Positions 45,505-54,871 of a stretch of 64,000 bases of DNA are shown in pieces. The stretch is taken from NCBI GenBank assembly GCA_016700335.1, contig CP065014.1:2331001-2395000 (forward strand), read 5' to 3'. Within the stretch, counting starts at the first letter, position 1, and every line of letters begins with the position of its first letter. Source of the DNA: Chlorobiota bacterium. GTDB taxonomy: Bacteria; Bacteroidota; Ignavibacteria; OLB7. A program made the translations under genes and the position numbers. Under the pieces are notes generated by a model. The model was not told the origin of the DNA and did no database searches. It saw nothing but the letters and a program-made list of their open reading frames with translations.

Positions 45505-46074
45505 TTAAGTCTTTTTATTAATTAACGCCTTTTTGCGAATTATAAATCTGATTATAAAAAATGCGAGAATTATAACTACTATAATTGCTAAAGTAGGAAT
45601 AAATATAGCCAAGAAAGAAATAGAAACTGCACCAACAGTTTCACCAGTTGAAACAACGTTATTACCTACTCCAGCAGTTGATACAGTAGATAATCCTCTT
45701 AGTGCTACTGAAGTTCCTTGAAAGAGTCCTGCAATTCCTCCGCCTGCAATGACTGCTAAAGTCCACCTCATATAAGGCGGCAAATCGAAAGCAACCGAAG
45801 CTGTAAGAATCATTCCAGCAATAACAGCCAAAGGTGATGCAACTAAATCTAGTGCGTGATCTAATATCGGAATATAATATGCACCAACTTCTAAAACTGC
45901 TGCAATTGAAAAACCAATTAAGCAAATATCTGTACTAATCCACGAGAAATCTTGACCTAAATGAATCCATCCAAATTTAGATCCAATGCTTGTAATAGTC
46001 ATAGGCATAAAAACTCTATACCCACAAGCTGCACTTAAGCCAACACCAATTAATATGCTTAAAATAATATCCAT
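45505..46074 (-). CDS. DUF4126 membrane protein
   Basis: A 189-residue integral membrane protein with about four to five hydrophobic segments. It begins with the family pattern ILIGVGLSAACGYRVFMPM and contains LEVGAYYIPILDHALDLVASPLAVIAGMI and a Gly-rich IAGGGIAGLFQG, typical of DUF4126. Its function is unknown; a small membrane protein of about 190 residues is normal for the family. It lies 75 bp downstream of pcrA's start region on the same strand as the dipeptidase gene, 27 bp from that gene, so it is probably cotranscribed with it. The C-terminus is highly basic (RFIIRKKALINKK). Confidence 0.8.
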   Translation of the reverse strand: MDIILSILIGVGLSAACGYRVFMPMTITSIGSKFGWIHLGQDFSWISTDICLIGFSIAAVLEVGAYYIPILDHALDLVASPLAVIAGMILTASVAFDLPPYMRWTLAVIAGGGIAGLFQGTSVALRGLSTVSTAGVGNNVVSTGETVGAVSISFLAIFIPTLAIIVVIILAFFIIRFIIRKKALINKKT

Positions 46075-46101
46075 TTAAAAATAAATTATTAATTCAAAAG
46101 T

Positions 46102-47466
46102 TTAATATTTTGAATATTCTTCAAGAAAAAGATAACAACTTTTAATACCTAAAAGATAAGTTGGTAAGTGCATATTTTCATTTGGAGAGTGAGCATTTTG
46201 ATCTGGAAGACCAAATCCCATAAGTACAACTGGAGCATTAAGAACTCTTTCAAAATCTGCAACAATAGGAATTGAACCTCCGCTACGAATTAAATAGGGT
46301 TCAGTATTAAATGCTAATCTTAATGCATTTAATGCTGCTTTCATTGGTATTGAATCTGTAGGAGTTAATGCTGGTGGACCACCATGTAATTCTATTACCT
46401 CAACAGTAACTCCAATTGGAGTATTTGATTTAATAAACTCATTAAATTGAGAATATACCTTTTTATAATCTTGATTTGCAACTAGCCTCATTGATATTTT
46501 TGCTGAAGCTTTTGATGGTAAAACTGTTTTTGCTCCTTCACCTTGATATCCTCCCCATATACCGCATAGATCAAGTGTTGGTCTAGCCCAAAGCCTTTCT
46601 AAATCGGTGTACCCTTTTTCTCCATTAGTTGTTTTAATCTCTAATAAATTTTTAAAGTCCTCAACATTATAAGGTAATCTAGCTAGTTCTTTATGCTCTT
46701 CTTCCGAAACTTCAACAACATCATCATAAAAACCTGGAATTGAAATTCTTTCATTTTCGTCTTTCATATTTGCGACCATTTTACAAAGTGCATTTAATGG
46801 GTTAACAATTGCTCCACCAAACATACCACTATGTAAATCTCTATTAGGACCATAAACATGAAGTTCAAGATAAGCTAAACCACGAAGACCGTATGTCAAT
46901 GAAGGCATATTATAATCATGCATGGTAGTATCAGAAATCATAACAGAGTTGCAGGATAATAACTCTTTATTTTTTTCTAAAAATGAAACTAAGCTTGGTG
47001 ATCCAATCTCTTCTTCACCCTCAATAATGAATTTTACATTTACTGGTAATTTTCCTTCAGTTTTTATTAATGCTTCAACTGATTTAATGTGCATATGCAC
47101 CTGACCTTTATCATCAATTGAACCTCTAGCAAAAATATGTTCTCCTCTAACTTCAGCTTCAAAAGCTGGTGAAGTCCACAGATTAAGTGGGTCTGGTGGT
47201 TGAACATCATAATGACCATATATTAAAACTGTCTGTTTCCCTTCAGCATGAAGCCAATCTGCATATACTACTGGATTTCCATCAGTTTCCATTATAGCAA
47301 CATTTTCCATTCCTGCATTTTTTAACATTTCCGATGTAAAATCAGCAGCTAATCTGGTTTGAGAATTATAATTAGAGTCAGCTGAAATTGATGGAATTTT
47401 TAAATAATTTTTTAACTCTTCAATATAATTGTTGAAGTTTTCATCAATATAATTTGATGTTTTCAT
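46102..47466 (-). CDS. M20-family dipeptidase (CNDP/ArgE-DapE type)
   Basis: A 454-residue binuclear zinc peptidase. Ligand and catalytic motifs are IYGHYDVQPPDP (His/Asp), FARGSIDDKGQVHMH (bridging Asp), FIIEGEEEIGSPSL (catalytic Glu pair) and a C-terminal His in LPDQNAHSPNEN. The dimerisation lid domain runs about 195-350. Closest in pattern to the M20 carnosinase/CNDP-like dipeptidases of bacteria, which act in the cytoplasm on dipeptides. It precedes the DUF4126 gene by 27 bp on the same strand. The exact substrate is not known. Confidence 0.9.
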   Translation of the reverse strand: MKTSNYIDENFNNYIEELKNYLKIPSISADSNYNSQTRLAADFTSEMLKNAGMENVAIMETDGNPVVYADWLHAEGKQTVLIYGHYDVQPPDPLNLWTSPAFEAEVRGEHIFARGSIDDKGQVHMHIKSVEALIKTEGKLPVNVKFIIEGEEEIGSPSLVSFLEKNKELLSCNSVMISDTTMHDYNMPSLTYGLRGLAYLELHVYGPNRDLHSGMFGGAIVNPLNALCKMVANMKDENERISIPGFYDDVVEVSEEEHKELARLPYNVEDFKNLLEIKTTNGEKGYTDLERLWARPTLDLCGIWGGYQGEGAKTVLPSKASAKISMRLVANQDYKKVYSQFNEFIKSNTPIGVTVEVIELHGGPPALTPTDSIPMKAALNALRLAFNTEPYLIRSGGSIPIVADFERVLNAPVVLMGFGLPDQNAHSPNENMHLPTYLLGIKSCYLFLEEYSKY

Positions 47467-47561
47467 TTTAAATGATTTTTTTATAAATTATAAATTGGAA
47501 CAGTAGTTGTTCATTTATTTTTTTTTTAAATATTTATTTTTACTAATTTTCTAACTTACTA

Positions 47562-48434
47562 TTATTTTTTTTGAGCCCAAAGAATTCTAGGAATTTTTGA
47601 TAAATCATCTAATACTGAAATAGTAGAAAATTCATTTGAATCATTAAAAATATTTTGCAATTCAATTGATTGACCAAAACCAATTTCTAGAAACAAGTTT
47701 CCACTATGCCTCAACAAATATTTTGAAACTTGTAAAAATCTTTTATAGAACATAAATCCATCAGCTCTATCAGTAAGTGCAATTTGAGGCTCAAAGTCTC
47801 TTACTTCAATTTGAAGAGTGGAAATATCATTTTTAGAAATGTAAGGTGGATTAGAAATTATCAAATCAAATGATCCTAAACTTTTCAAAGCATTATCATC
47901 AAAGAAATCTATACAAAAAAATGAAACATTATTAGCATTTAAGCTCTTACTATTTTCTTTGGCAACTTCAATTGCTTTACTTGAAACATCAATTGCAACA
48001 ACCTCAGTTTCTGTGCGTTCTAACGAATAAGTAATTGCAATACAACCTGAACCAGTACCAACATCTAAACATCGAATTGGATTGCCACTTCTTCTAATTG
48101 CTTCTTCTACTAAAATCTCAGTCTCTGGTCTTGGAATTAGCACATTGGGGGTTACTTTGAATACCCTTCTATAAAAATGCTCTTCTTCAAGTATATATTG
48201 AATTGGTTCTCTATTAACTCTTCTATTTATATATCCTTTTAATTTCGATAATTCATCTAATAGTAATGGTCTTTCAAATTGTATGTAAAGTTCAAATCTT
48301 GTAACATTCAAAACATTAGAAAGCAATAACTCAATTGTTAATCTTGGTGAGTCAATACCCTTCTCTTTTAGATAGCCACTCCCCCATTTGATTATTTTTA
48401 TTACAGTCCAAATTACATCTTTGTTCTTTTCCAA
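47562..48434 (-). CDS. prmC: Protein release factor glutamine methyltransferase
   Basis: A 290-residue SAM-dependent methyltransferase that methylates the GGQ glutamine of release factors 1 and 2. It shows the PrmC N-terminal helical domain (about 1-100), VLIPRPETEILVEEAI, CLDVGTGSGCIAITY (SAM motif I), and the catalytic NPPYISK motif near residue 195 that binds the substrate Gln. The start appears to be TTG at 48434 as the next in-frame Met is far downstream; the residues after it form the expected first helix. It lies between the deacetylase/glycan group and the dipeptidase, but the usual prfA neighbour is absent. Confidence 0.94.
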   Translation of the reverse strand: MEKNKDVIWTVIKIIKWGSGYLKEKGIDSPRLTIELLLSNVLNVTRFELYIQFERPLLLDELSKLKGYINRRVNREPIQYILEEEHFYRRVFKVTPNVLIPRPETEILVEEAIRRSGNPIRCLDVGTGSGCIAITYSLERTETEVVAIDVSSKAIEVAKENSKSLNANNVSFFCIDFFDDNALKSLGSFDLIISNPPYISKNDISTLQIEVRDFEPQIALTDRADGFMFYKRFLQVSKYLLRHSGNLFLEIGFGQSIELQNIFNDSNEFSTISVLDDLSKIPRILWAQKK

Positions 48435-48511
48435 TTTAATCTAAGTTAAAAGATTTAGAAGTTAAAAACAAATTAATATTAAGATATTTATAATAAATAT
48501 TTTATATAAAA

Positions 48512-49285
48512 TTATTTTTCATTTAAATATTCCTTACAAGTTTTGAACTCAGAAAATTCGGAAATATAGTTCAAAAATAAATCAAATTTGTTCAATAAAT
48601 CATCTCCATTAACAAGATTAATATACCAAGGTAATTTATAATTACTGATATCTGAAAACTCCCAAGGATGAATATAAAAAACAAACAATCCGTTGTTAAT
48701 AATACTTCTAAACAATAGTTTACTTAGAAATAAAGGTAAATTCTTAAATGTTAACCAAAACAAGGGGATTCTAAAAACTTGTGTAACTGAACTGGGTATA
48801 ATATTTACACCATTTTTATTAAATGGTGTTATTGGGCTTTTCAAATTGTTATAACGTCCTGGTAACCAAGTAGGGTTTAAAGAAGCATCATAATTGTATC
48901 CAGAACTTACTAATAAATTGTAGTCAACTTTTCTCAATCTTGGCATCCTAAAACCATGAATTCTTTTTTTAATTATACCCTCTAAAACTTCTTTTGATTT
49001 TATATAATCATCTTCACTAAAATTAGAATGGCTAAAAGAATGAGATGCAATTTCATGATTTTGAGATAACTTTATTACTTGCTCAGGAAAATTTACAGCA
49101 TAATTTGCTGTTGTAAAAATTGTAGAATTAACTTTGTATTTTTCCAACAACTTAGATAACTTTTCCATACCATTGAATGAAATTTCATATTGAGTTTGTT
49201 GATTAATACTTTTAGCATTGTACTCTAATGGAATATCAAATTCTTCTAAATCGCAAGTTATAAGAACTGGGATTTTTTTATTCAT
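48512..49285 (-). CDS. Polysaccharide deacetylase (CE4/NodB-like)
   Basis: A 257-residue protein with the NodB-homology core. The start of the domain, VLITCDLEEFDIP, carries the catalytic and metal Asp; EIASHSFSHSNF is the His-rich metal motif; HGFRMPRLRKVDYNLLVSSGYNYDAS is the third motif, and FYIHPWEF closes the metal/active site near residue 205. Such enzymes deacetylate GlcNAc or MurNAc or modify exopolysaccharide. No signal peptide is visible, so it acts in the cytoplasm or is exported by another route. Its ATG shares one base with the stop of the GT2 gene, so the two are cotranscribed and translationally coupled. Confidence 0.88.
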   Translation of the reverse strand: MNKKIPVLITCDLEEFDIPLEYNAKSINQQTQYEISFNGMEKLSKLLEKYKVNSTIFTTANYAVNFPEQVIKLSQNHEIASHSFSHSNFSEDDYIKSKEVLEGIIKKRIHGFRMPRLRKVDYNLLVSSGYNYDASLNPTWLPGRYNNLKSPITPFNKNGVNIIPSSVTQVFRIPLFWLTFKNLPLFLSKLLFRSIINNGLFVFYIHPWEFSDISNYKLPWYINLVNGDDLLNKFDLFLNYISEFSEFKTCKEYLNEK

Positions 49286-50001
49286 TAATCTTTGAATAAC
49301 TTTTTAACATTTAATAATTCTGAAAACAATACTTTAAATTTGAAATTCTTAAAATGTAAACCTTTACGACAGTTTATAGGTATCTCTTTAATCATACATG
49401 AATTATTTTTTGCTTTAACTACAAATTCAGTATCAAATAAAAAACCATTAATTTTAGTTGATAGAAAGCTTTCAAGTCCTTTTTTATTAAACACCTTAAA
49501 CCCAGCTTGAGTATCACTATTTGTTAGGTTTAATATATACTTATTAACTGACCTTTGAGAAAAAGAAATTAGTTTTCTAAAAAATGGTAATTGTTTGAAA
49601 TAGTCATTTCCACGATTCCCCAAAATAAGATCATTATTTTCTAAAAGTGCAAATGCCTTAACAAATGGTTCAATACCAAAAGGAAAATCCCAATCAGAAT
49701 ATGCAAAATGTCCAGATGAATTTTTTACAATTTCAAATCCATATCTTAAAGCAAAACCTTTTCCTTTATTCCCAAAATAATGGTGAAGATTAATATTTAA
49801 ATTTTCAAAAACATATAACTCATTTAAAGAGTGATCATCAGAAAATTTTTCACCATCATTAATGATATGAACATTTAAAGAACAATTGTTAAAACTATTT
49901 ATTAATTCATGACAATCAGTAATAACAGTTTCCAACCATTTATCAGGTGGATTATGAATTGGAAGTACTAATGAATAATTTGTTTTTGGATTATTTTGCA
50001 T
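49285..50001 (-). CDS. Family 2 glycosyltransferase (GT-A)
   Basis: A 238-residue cytoplasmic or membrane-associated glycosyltransferase read from the ATG at 50001 (a TTG six bases upstream is less likely). It begins YSLVLPIHNPPDKWLETVI, has GNKGKGFALRYGFEIV and the metal-binding-like SDWDFPFG motif, followed by AGFKVFNKKGLESFL and LFDTEFVVKAK, a pattern of dolichyl/polyprenyl-phosphate glucosyl- or mannosyltransferase-like GT2 enzymes. No C-terminal transmembrane helices are present. It overlaps the GT87 gene upstream and touches the deacetylase gene downstream. It likely makes a polyprenyl-linked sugar donor for the GT87 protein. Confidence 0.85.
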   Translation of the reverse strand: MQNNPKTNYSLVLPIHNPPDKWLETVITDCHELINSFNNCSLNVHIINDGEKFSDDHSLNELYVFENLNINLHHYFGNKGKGFALRYGFEIVKNSSGHFAYSDWDFPFGIEPFVKAFALLENNDLILGNRGNDYFKQLPFFRKLISFSQRSVNKYILNLTNSDTQAGFKVFNKKGLESFLSTKINGFLFDTEFVVKAKNNSCMIKEIPINCRKGLHFKNFKFKVLFSELLNVKKLFKD

Positions 50002-51154
50002 TACCAAATTGAAAGTATTTTCTTAATGATAAATTAATTTCATTATAGTAAATCGATAACAGAACAGGCAACAAAGCAACAGGTTTTAAAACATAATTTT
50101 TTTGGATATTTTTCAAAATTTTTGGAGCAAGATCTGAAGGTAAAATTGCTATTATTATAAAAGCAAATATAAATATACAGATATTTATTCTGGACTTAGA
50201 AGTATTTACAAACCACAAATACAAAGCCAATAAACCAATAAAATAAGTAGCTGATTCACTTGCTCTATTGAATAATACAATCCATATCAACAAAAATATT
50301 AAACTTACAAATCTACTATCAAAATCCAACTCATTAGATCTAAACCACTGAGAAATAATAAACGTAATCAATAAAAAGGCTCCAAAGATTAAGATTGGTA
50401 TTTCACAATTACTCCACCCTAAAACAACTTCACAAAAGCCTGCCAATGAAACATGTTCAATAATATTACTTCCAATAATTACATCAAACCAAGATTTATA
50501 AATTATAATTAGATTATCAAAACCAACAAACAAACCTGGTAATAATGAGATTACAAAAGTTAGAATTATAGCATTTAAAACTATTTTCCATTTGTTTGAA
50601 TAATTTATAAAAAGCAGTCCAACAATTCCACCAACACCTTTAATACAAAAACCTAAAACCGAAAATAATGATGATTTAAAATTCTCATTTTTTTCAAAAG
50701 AAACAAAACTAAATATCATTAAAGCAGCAATTAATGAATTGCTTTGACAGTATCTAATGTTTGTACTTAAACCAAAAAATAATAGAAAATAAATTAAAGT
50801 AGTTTTTGCTTTAGTAAGTTCTATTTTTTTTATAGAAAAAAGAATTATCCAGGTATTAAACAACAACCAACAGAGCAAACCAAACTTAACAGGGAGTAAA
50901 GAAAACAGGGCAAACAATATTGAAAAAACTGGGTTGTATAGAAATACATCGGAATGCTCAGAAGGGTATTCAATATATAAATCTTTACTTTGAACTAAAT
51001 GGAAATATGAACTTCTAAAAACTGAATAGTTATTATATTTTTCTGGATTTTTAGATAATTGGAACCATATAATAATAGTAATAATTAAGTGAATACATGT
51101 AATTACTTTAATAGTATTCTTATTATTTAAGATTTGAATTATTTCAGATTTCAT
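49991..51154 (-). CDS. GT87/DUF2029 membrane glycosyltransferase
   Basis: Read from the ATG at 51154 it has 387 residues (a TTG 21 bases upstream is possible). About nine to ten transmembrane helices with a periplasmic loop after the first (SSYFHLVQSKDLYIEYPSEHSDVFLYNPVFSILFAL) place it in the GT-C fold DUF2029/GT87 group, whose members are polyprenyl-phosphate-sugar dependent mannosyl- or arabinosyltransferases. Typical features are YNPVF, RYCQSNSLIAALMI and KGVGGIVGLLF. It overlaps the GT2 gene by 11 bp and forms a three-gene operon with GT2 and the deacetylase, suggesting a pathway for a surface glycan or glycolipid. Confidence 0.82.
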   Translation of the reverse strand: MKSEIIQILNNKNTIKVITCIHLIITIIIWFQLSKNPEKYNNYSVFRSSYFHLVQSKDLYIEYPSEHSDVFLYNPVFSILFALFSLLPVKFGLLCWLLFNTWIILFSIKKIELTKAKTTLIYFLLFFGLSTNIRYCQSNSLIAALMIFSFVSFEKNENFKSSLFSVLGFCIKGVGGIVGLLFINYSNKWKIVLNAIILTFVISLLPGLFVGFDNLIIIYKSWFDVIIGSNIIEHVSLAGFCEVVLGWSNCEIPILIFGAFLLITFIISQWFRSNELDFDSRFVSLIFLLIWIVLFNRASESATYFIGLLALYLWFVNTSKSRINICIFIFAFIIIAILPSDLAPKILKNIQKNYVLKPVALLPVLLSIYYNEINLSLRKYFQFGNAK

Positions 51155-51220
51155 AATAAAAAAAGGTTTAAGCAAACAACAATTATTTGAATGCTCAAAC
51201 CCTAATTAATTGAAAATATA

Positions 51221-52165
51221 TTATTTATTTACAACAATTTTACCTAATGGAATAACACCTTTTAAAGTATTAAATTTGAGAAAGTAAACTCCTGATAACA
51301 AATCTGATGTAAGTAAATGTGAGTTAAATATATTATTACTTTCAAGTTCTGATTCCATATTTAAAACTAAATTACCTTTTGAATCATAAAATTCTATATT
51401 CCCTTTTGATATAGATTTGTCTTTAAGAACCAAGCTAATTTTAGCTTCATTTGTTACTGGATTAGGTGAAACATAGAACTCTTGTAAAGTGCTGGCTGCT
51501 TCGATGTGAACTCCTAAAACTGGTGCAGCAATTCTCTGACAAAATGCTTTTCCATCTGATCCTCCAACTATACAATTTAATGATGAATCTGGACCACCAG
51601 AATAACTAACACTCCAAATTGGCTGATTGTAGTTAAAGCCCGATACAGCATTGGCAGAATCACCCTGAATTTTACCATCTGCTAAAAATATAAATCCTGC
51701 ACCAACTGTTGGTCTTTCAATTTTAAAACGTTTGAATGCTGTATCTAACTTTAATTGAGCAACCATTTTATCGCTGTTAATATATGGGAGTTTCATATTA
51801 AGTTCAATAATCGAACTTTGAGGAATTGGAATTGGTAATGCGAAAGATTGAACTAGCAATCCAGCTAAAGCTACGATAACAGTGATATTATCATTTTTAA
51901 TTTCAGAATGATAAACATAAACCCACATAGTTGCAGTTCCATTTTTATCATTAAAATCTAATTTAATTCCACTAAATTCTTGCCCACCAACAGTTCCTCC
52001 AGCTATTAAAACAACATCACCTGCTAATGAATCAACAGCAAATTTCTTAGATGCTGCAATACCATCTTTAAATGAAGTTCCAAATTGAGCCTCAGTTTTA
52101 TAAACTCCTAATAAAAAGGATATAATTGATAAAGCAATAAAAAAAAATTTTCGGTTTGTTCTCAT
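51221..52165 (-). CDS. T9SS-secreted protein of unknown function
   Basis: A 314-residue exported protein with a signal peptide (about 1-26, ending TEAQ), a central 190-residue domain without recognised family (FKDGIAASKKFAVDSLAGDVVLIAGG; an Ala/Ile/Val-rich segment near 95-110) and a C-terminal type A T9SS sorting domain (VSPNPVTNEAKI ... LGKIVVNK). It is the smallest complete T9SS cargo in the window and lies just upstream of the glycan operon on the same strand, 66 bp from the GT87 start, perhaps sharing a transcript. Function unknown. Confidence 0.8.
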   Translation of the reverse strand: MRTNRKFFFIALSIISFLLGVYKTEAQFGTSFKDGIAASKKFAVDSLAGDVVLIAGGTVGGQEFSGIKLDFNDKNGTATMWVYVYHSEIKNDNITVIVALAGLLVQSFALPIPIPQSSIIELNMKLPYINSDKMVAQLKLDTAFKRFKIERPTVGAGFIFLADGKIQGDSANAVSGFNYNQPIWSVSYSGGPDSSLNCIVGGSDGKAFCQRIAAPVLGVHIEAASTLQEFYVSPNPVTNEAKISLVLKDKSISKGNIEFYDSKGNLVLNMESELESNNIFNSHLLTSDLLSGVYFLKFNTLKGVIPLGKIVVNK

Positions 52166-52342
52166 ATTTATATTTATGCAAAAATAGATGTTAAAAAAAA
52201 TATACTTTCAAAGATAATTGATAGGTTTGAAATATTTTATGTAAATAATTTTTCATAAATTCAAATCTTAAAAATTGAATTATTTTTTAAATTTAAATTG
52301 TAATTTATTGTTATTAGTATGATATTATGATTTTCTATAAAA

Positions 52343-52747
52343 ATGAAACCATTAAAGATTGGAAGAACTTTTGAATTAAAAATTCTAATAGATAAAGGGA
52401 TGACAGCAAAATTTTTTGATTGCGAAATACATCCTCTTTACTCAACTTTTGATATTGTTAAACACTCTGAATATGCTGGAAGAATGGCTATATTACAGTC
52501 TCTAGAGCCGAATGAAGACGCTATTGGTTCTTCAGTTTACATTGATCATATTAATACAGCAATTGTTGGTGATATTGTTAAGATAAAAGCAGAGGTTGTT
52601 GAAATTGATTTAAATATCATTAAATGTAATATAACAGTTACTTCAATTTCTGGTGAAACAATCGCTTTAGGATTTACTAAACAAAAAGTTGTTAACAAAC
52701 AAAAATTATCTAAAAAGATAAAAGAATTATATAAATCAAAATTGTAA
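52343..52747 (+). CDS. Hotdog-fold thioesterase (FlK-like)
   Basis: A 134-residue protein of the hotdog superfamily with the layout of fluoroacetyl-CoA thioesterase-type proteins. It shows FFDCEIHPLYSTFDIVKHSEYAGRMAIL (the Thr/Glu catalytic area with S-E at 53-54) and SSVYIDHINTAIVGDIVKIKAEVVEID, where the His-Ile-Asn motif forms the second active-site strand, followed by the IALGFTKQKVVN edge strand. It would hydrolyse a CoA thioester in the cytoplasm. It converges with the DUF218 gene. Substrate unknown; confidence in the fold is good. Confidence 0.75.
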   Translation: MKPLKIGRTFELKILIDKGMTAKFFDCEIHPLYSTFDIVKHSEYAGRMAILQSLEPNEDAIGSSVYIDHINTAIVGDIVKIKAEVVEIDLNIIKCNITVTSISGETIALGFTKQKVVNKQKLSKKIKELYKSKL

Positions 52748-52790
52748 TATCCCAAAAAATAAGTATATAAAGAATAAAAATTAATTTTAT

Positions 52791-53846
52791 TTATACTCCA
52801 AATACCCAATAAAGCATAACTGCTAATGTTTCTCGTAGATAATAAAATAATTTATTCTTAGGTTTTAATGGTGAGATAGATTCTACAAATGAAGCGTTCA
52901 AACCGTTAAATATAGTTATTTGATATAGTCTGAACAAATGAAAATCATCTGATACGAAAATAATTCTTTTGTATCCCATTAACATTTTATTGTCTCTAAT
53001 ATAAAGTACTTGCTGAAGTGTTGAATGTGTTTCATTTTCATAAACTATTCTTTCAGGATCCGCACCCAACTTTATCAGTTCATTATATGCAACAACTGAC
53101 TCCGCTTTTTCAAGTGGTGCATTACTTCCAGTTAAAACAATTAATCCAACTTTATCTTTCTTTAATAAATCATAGGCTTTTAAATATCTTTGTTTTAATA
53201 CAGGGCTTGGAATGTTATTGCTCCAAACTGCTGCTCCTGGAACTACAGCTATATCATATCTTTCATTCTGATATTTGAATTTATAAAAATATACAAAGAG
53301 TAAAACTGAAATTGATATTATAAATAAAATTTTTAAATATTTTTTAAGGATCGAACTTAAAATATTAAAATAATTAATGTTTGAAGATTTATTTAAAACT
53401 TTAACAAATGAGTACTCAAATATTTTCAAAAACAAAAAAGATGCATAAACTTTTAGAATCTCATTGTTAGCGTACCAGTAGTTTTTATGATTAATTGAAA
53501 TTACATCTGGTTGGAAATTACTTATTGCTAATAATGAAACTAATGATATTACAAATAGAATTATAACTAAAAATATTTTTTTTTGATTTTTCCAAAAACT
53601 AATTAAATTCATAATTAAAATTATACTCGAAACAAAAACAATAACATTTCCTATTTCAAATAAGTTGAAGTAATTTGGCTTTAAACTCTGAAACCCATAC
53701 CTAAGAAATGTTGTCTGAAAATAGCATAAAACCTCTAGTATAATGCATAGGGAAATTAATAATAACAGAGTCCATTTTCTATTATTTTTATTTTGATTTA
53801 AATTTTCATTAATGTTGGGTTGTTCAATTACAATTTTTCCACGCAT
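52791..53846 (-). CDS. DUF218 (YdcF/ElyC-like) membrane protein
   Basis: A 351-residue protein with about five N-terminal hydrophobic segments (roughly 28-45, 65-85, 95-113, 130-145, 172-190) and a C-terminal DUF218 domain from about 198. The domain shows DIAVVPGAAVWSNNIPSPVLKQRYLKAYDLLK, LIVLTGSNAPLEKAESVVAYNELIKLGADPERIVYENETHST and FVSDDFHLFRLY, as in ElyC/SanA/YdcF proteins that influence envelope and undecaprenyl-phosphate metabolism. It is divergent from the Ric gene and converges with the thioesterase gene. Function inferred only from the family. Confidence 0.82.
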   Translation of the reverse strand: MRGKIVIEQPNINENLNQNKNNRKWTLLLLISLCIILEVLCYFQTTFLRYGFQSLKPNYFNLFEIGNVIVFVSSIILIMNLISFWKNQKKIFLVIILFVISLVSLLAISNFQPDVISINHKNYWYANNEILKVYASFLFLKIFEYSFVKVLNKSSNINYFNILSSILKKYLKILFIISISVLLFVYFYKFKYQNERYDIAVVPGAAVWSNNIPSPVLKQRYLKAYDLLKKDKVGLIVLTGSNAPLEKAESVVAYNELIKLGADPERIVYENETHSTLQQVLYIRDNKMLMGYKRIIFVSDDFHLFRLYQITIFNGLNASFVESISPLKPKNKLFYYLRETLAVMLYWVFGV

Positions 53847-54031
53847 ATATTATTAAATAGTTTTTCCTACTAATTTATATTTACAAAGGTAAGTTAAATT
53901 CAATTTGTAAGTTGTTTAAGTTAATACTTTTACAATAGTTTAAAAACTACATCGTTATATCAGATAATTATGTCCGATTATATGAACTTCAAGTATATTT
54001 TATCTAAAATAATTTCAATCAAACATTTATT

Positions 54032-54766
54032 ATGAAAATTACTGTTGATAGCAAAATTGGTGATGTGGTAGCTTTGGATTATAGAACTGCAACAATTTTT
54101 GAAAATTACAAAATAGATTTTTGTTGTGGAGGATATAAAACAATTGGGCATTCTTGCCGGAATAATTCTGAGGCTGAAAATTTGGTTGAAGAGTTAACAG
54201 CTCAAATTAATTTAGAATCAAATTCATCAATTGATTTTAATTCTTGGCAAACTGATTTACTAATTGATTACATTGTTAAAAAACATCATCGGTATGTACT
54301 AAAAAGTGTACCGATTATTAAAGGATATTTGACTAAAATTTGTTCTGTCCATGGTATAAAACATCCAGAGTTATTTGAAATAAGAGATATCTTTTTTGAT
54401 TCTGTTGAAGAATTATCTGTTCATATGAAAAAAGAAGAAGATGAATTATTTCCATATTTACTTTCATTGATTGATAATACTTCAAGTTTTAAAAGCAATT
54501 TTTCTAATAATGAAATTGATGGAAATATATTAGTTAAAGATTTGATTAAAGACCATGAAAATGAAGGAGAAAAGTATAGAAGAATATCAGAATTAACAAA
54601 CAACTTTACAACTCCAGACGATGGATGTACTACTTACAATATAGCATTATTATCATTGAAAGAATTCCAAAGTGATTTGCATTTACATGTACATTTAGAG
54701 AATAATATTTTATTCCCAAGAGCAGTAATGTTAGAAACAATAAAAACTGAGGGAATTATTAATTAG
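54032..54766 (+). CDS. ric: Di-iron Fe-S cluster repair protein Ric/YtfE
   Basis: A 244-residue protein of the RIC/ScdA family, which restores iron-sulfur clusters damaged by nitric oxide or peroxide. Residues 1-60 hold the ScdA N-terminal domain (VDSKIGDVVALDYRTATIFENYKIDFCCGGYKTI, with the C-C pair). The hemerythrin-like di-iron domain runs about 80-235, with KHHRYVLK, HGIKHPEL, HMKKEEDELFPYL, DHENEGEKY and HLHVHLENNILFP providing the His and Glu ligands. The following gene is an Rrf2 regulator with three cysteines, the common NO-stress regulatory pairing. The two genes are 105 bp apart and may form one regulon. Confidence 0.95.
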   Translation: MKITVDSKIGDVVALDYRTATIFENYKIDFCCGGYKTIGHSCRNNSEAENLVEELTAQINLESNSSIDFNSWQTDLLIDYIVKKHHRYVLKSVPIIKGYLTKICSVHGIKHPELFEIRDIFFDSVEELSVHMKKEEDELFPYLLSLIDNTSSFKSNFSNNEIDGNILVKDLIKDHENEGEKYRRISELTNNFTTPDDGCTTYNIALLSLKEFQSDLHLHVHLENNILFPRAVMLETIKTEGIIN

Positions 54767-54786
54767 GTTTATATAGTTTCATTATC

Positions 54787-54823
54787 AAATTTGAATTGAA
54801 TAATATTATTTATATTCAAATTT
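54787..54823. promoter_or_regulatory. Inverted repeat between ric and the Rrf2 gene
   Basis: AAATTTGAAT (54787-54796) and ATTCAAATTT (54814-54823) are perfect 10-bp inverted arms with a 17-base spacer. There is no T-run after it, so a regulator-binding site (for example autoregulation by the Rrf2 protein) is a little more likely than a terminator. The AT-rich background makes chance a real possibility. Confidence 0.35.
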
Positions 54824-54871
54824 ATAATTATAAATTCTTTATTAATTGAAACCTAATATATCAAATTAATT

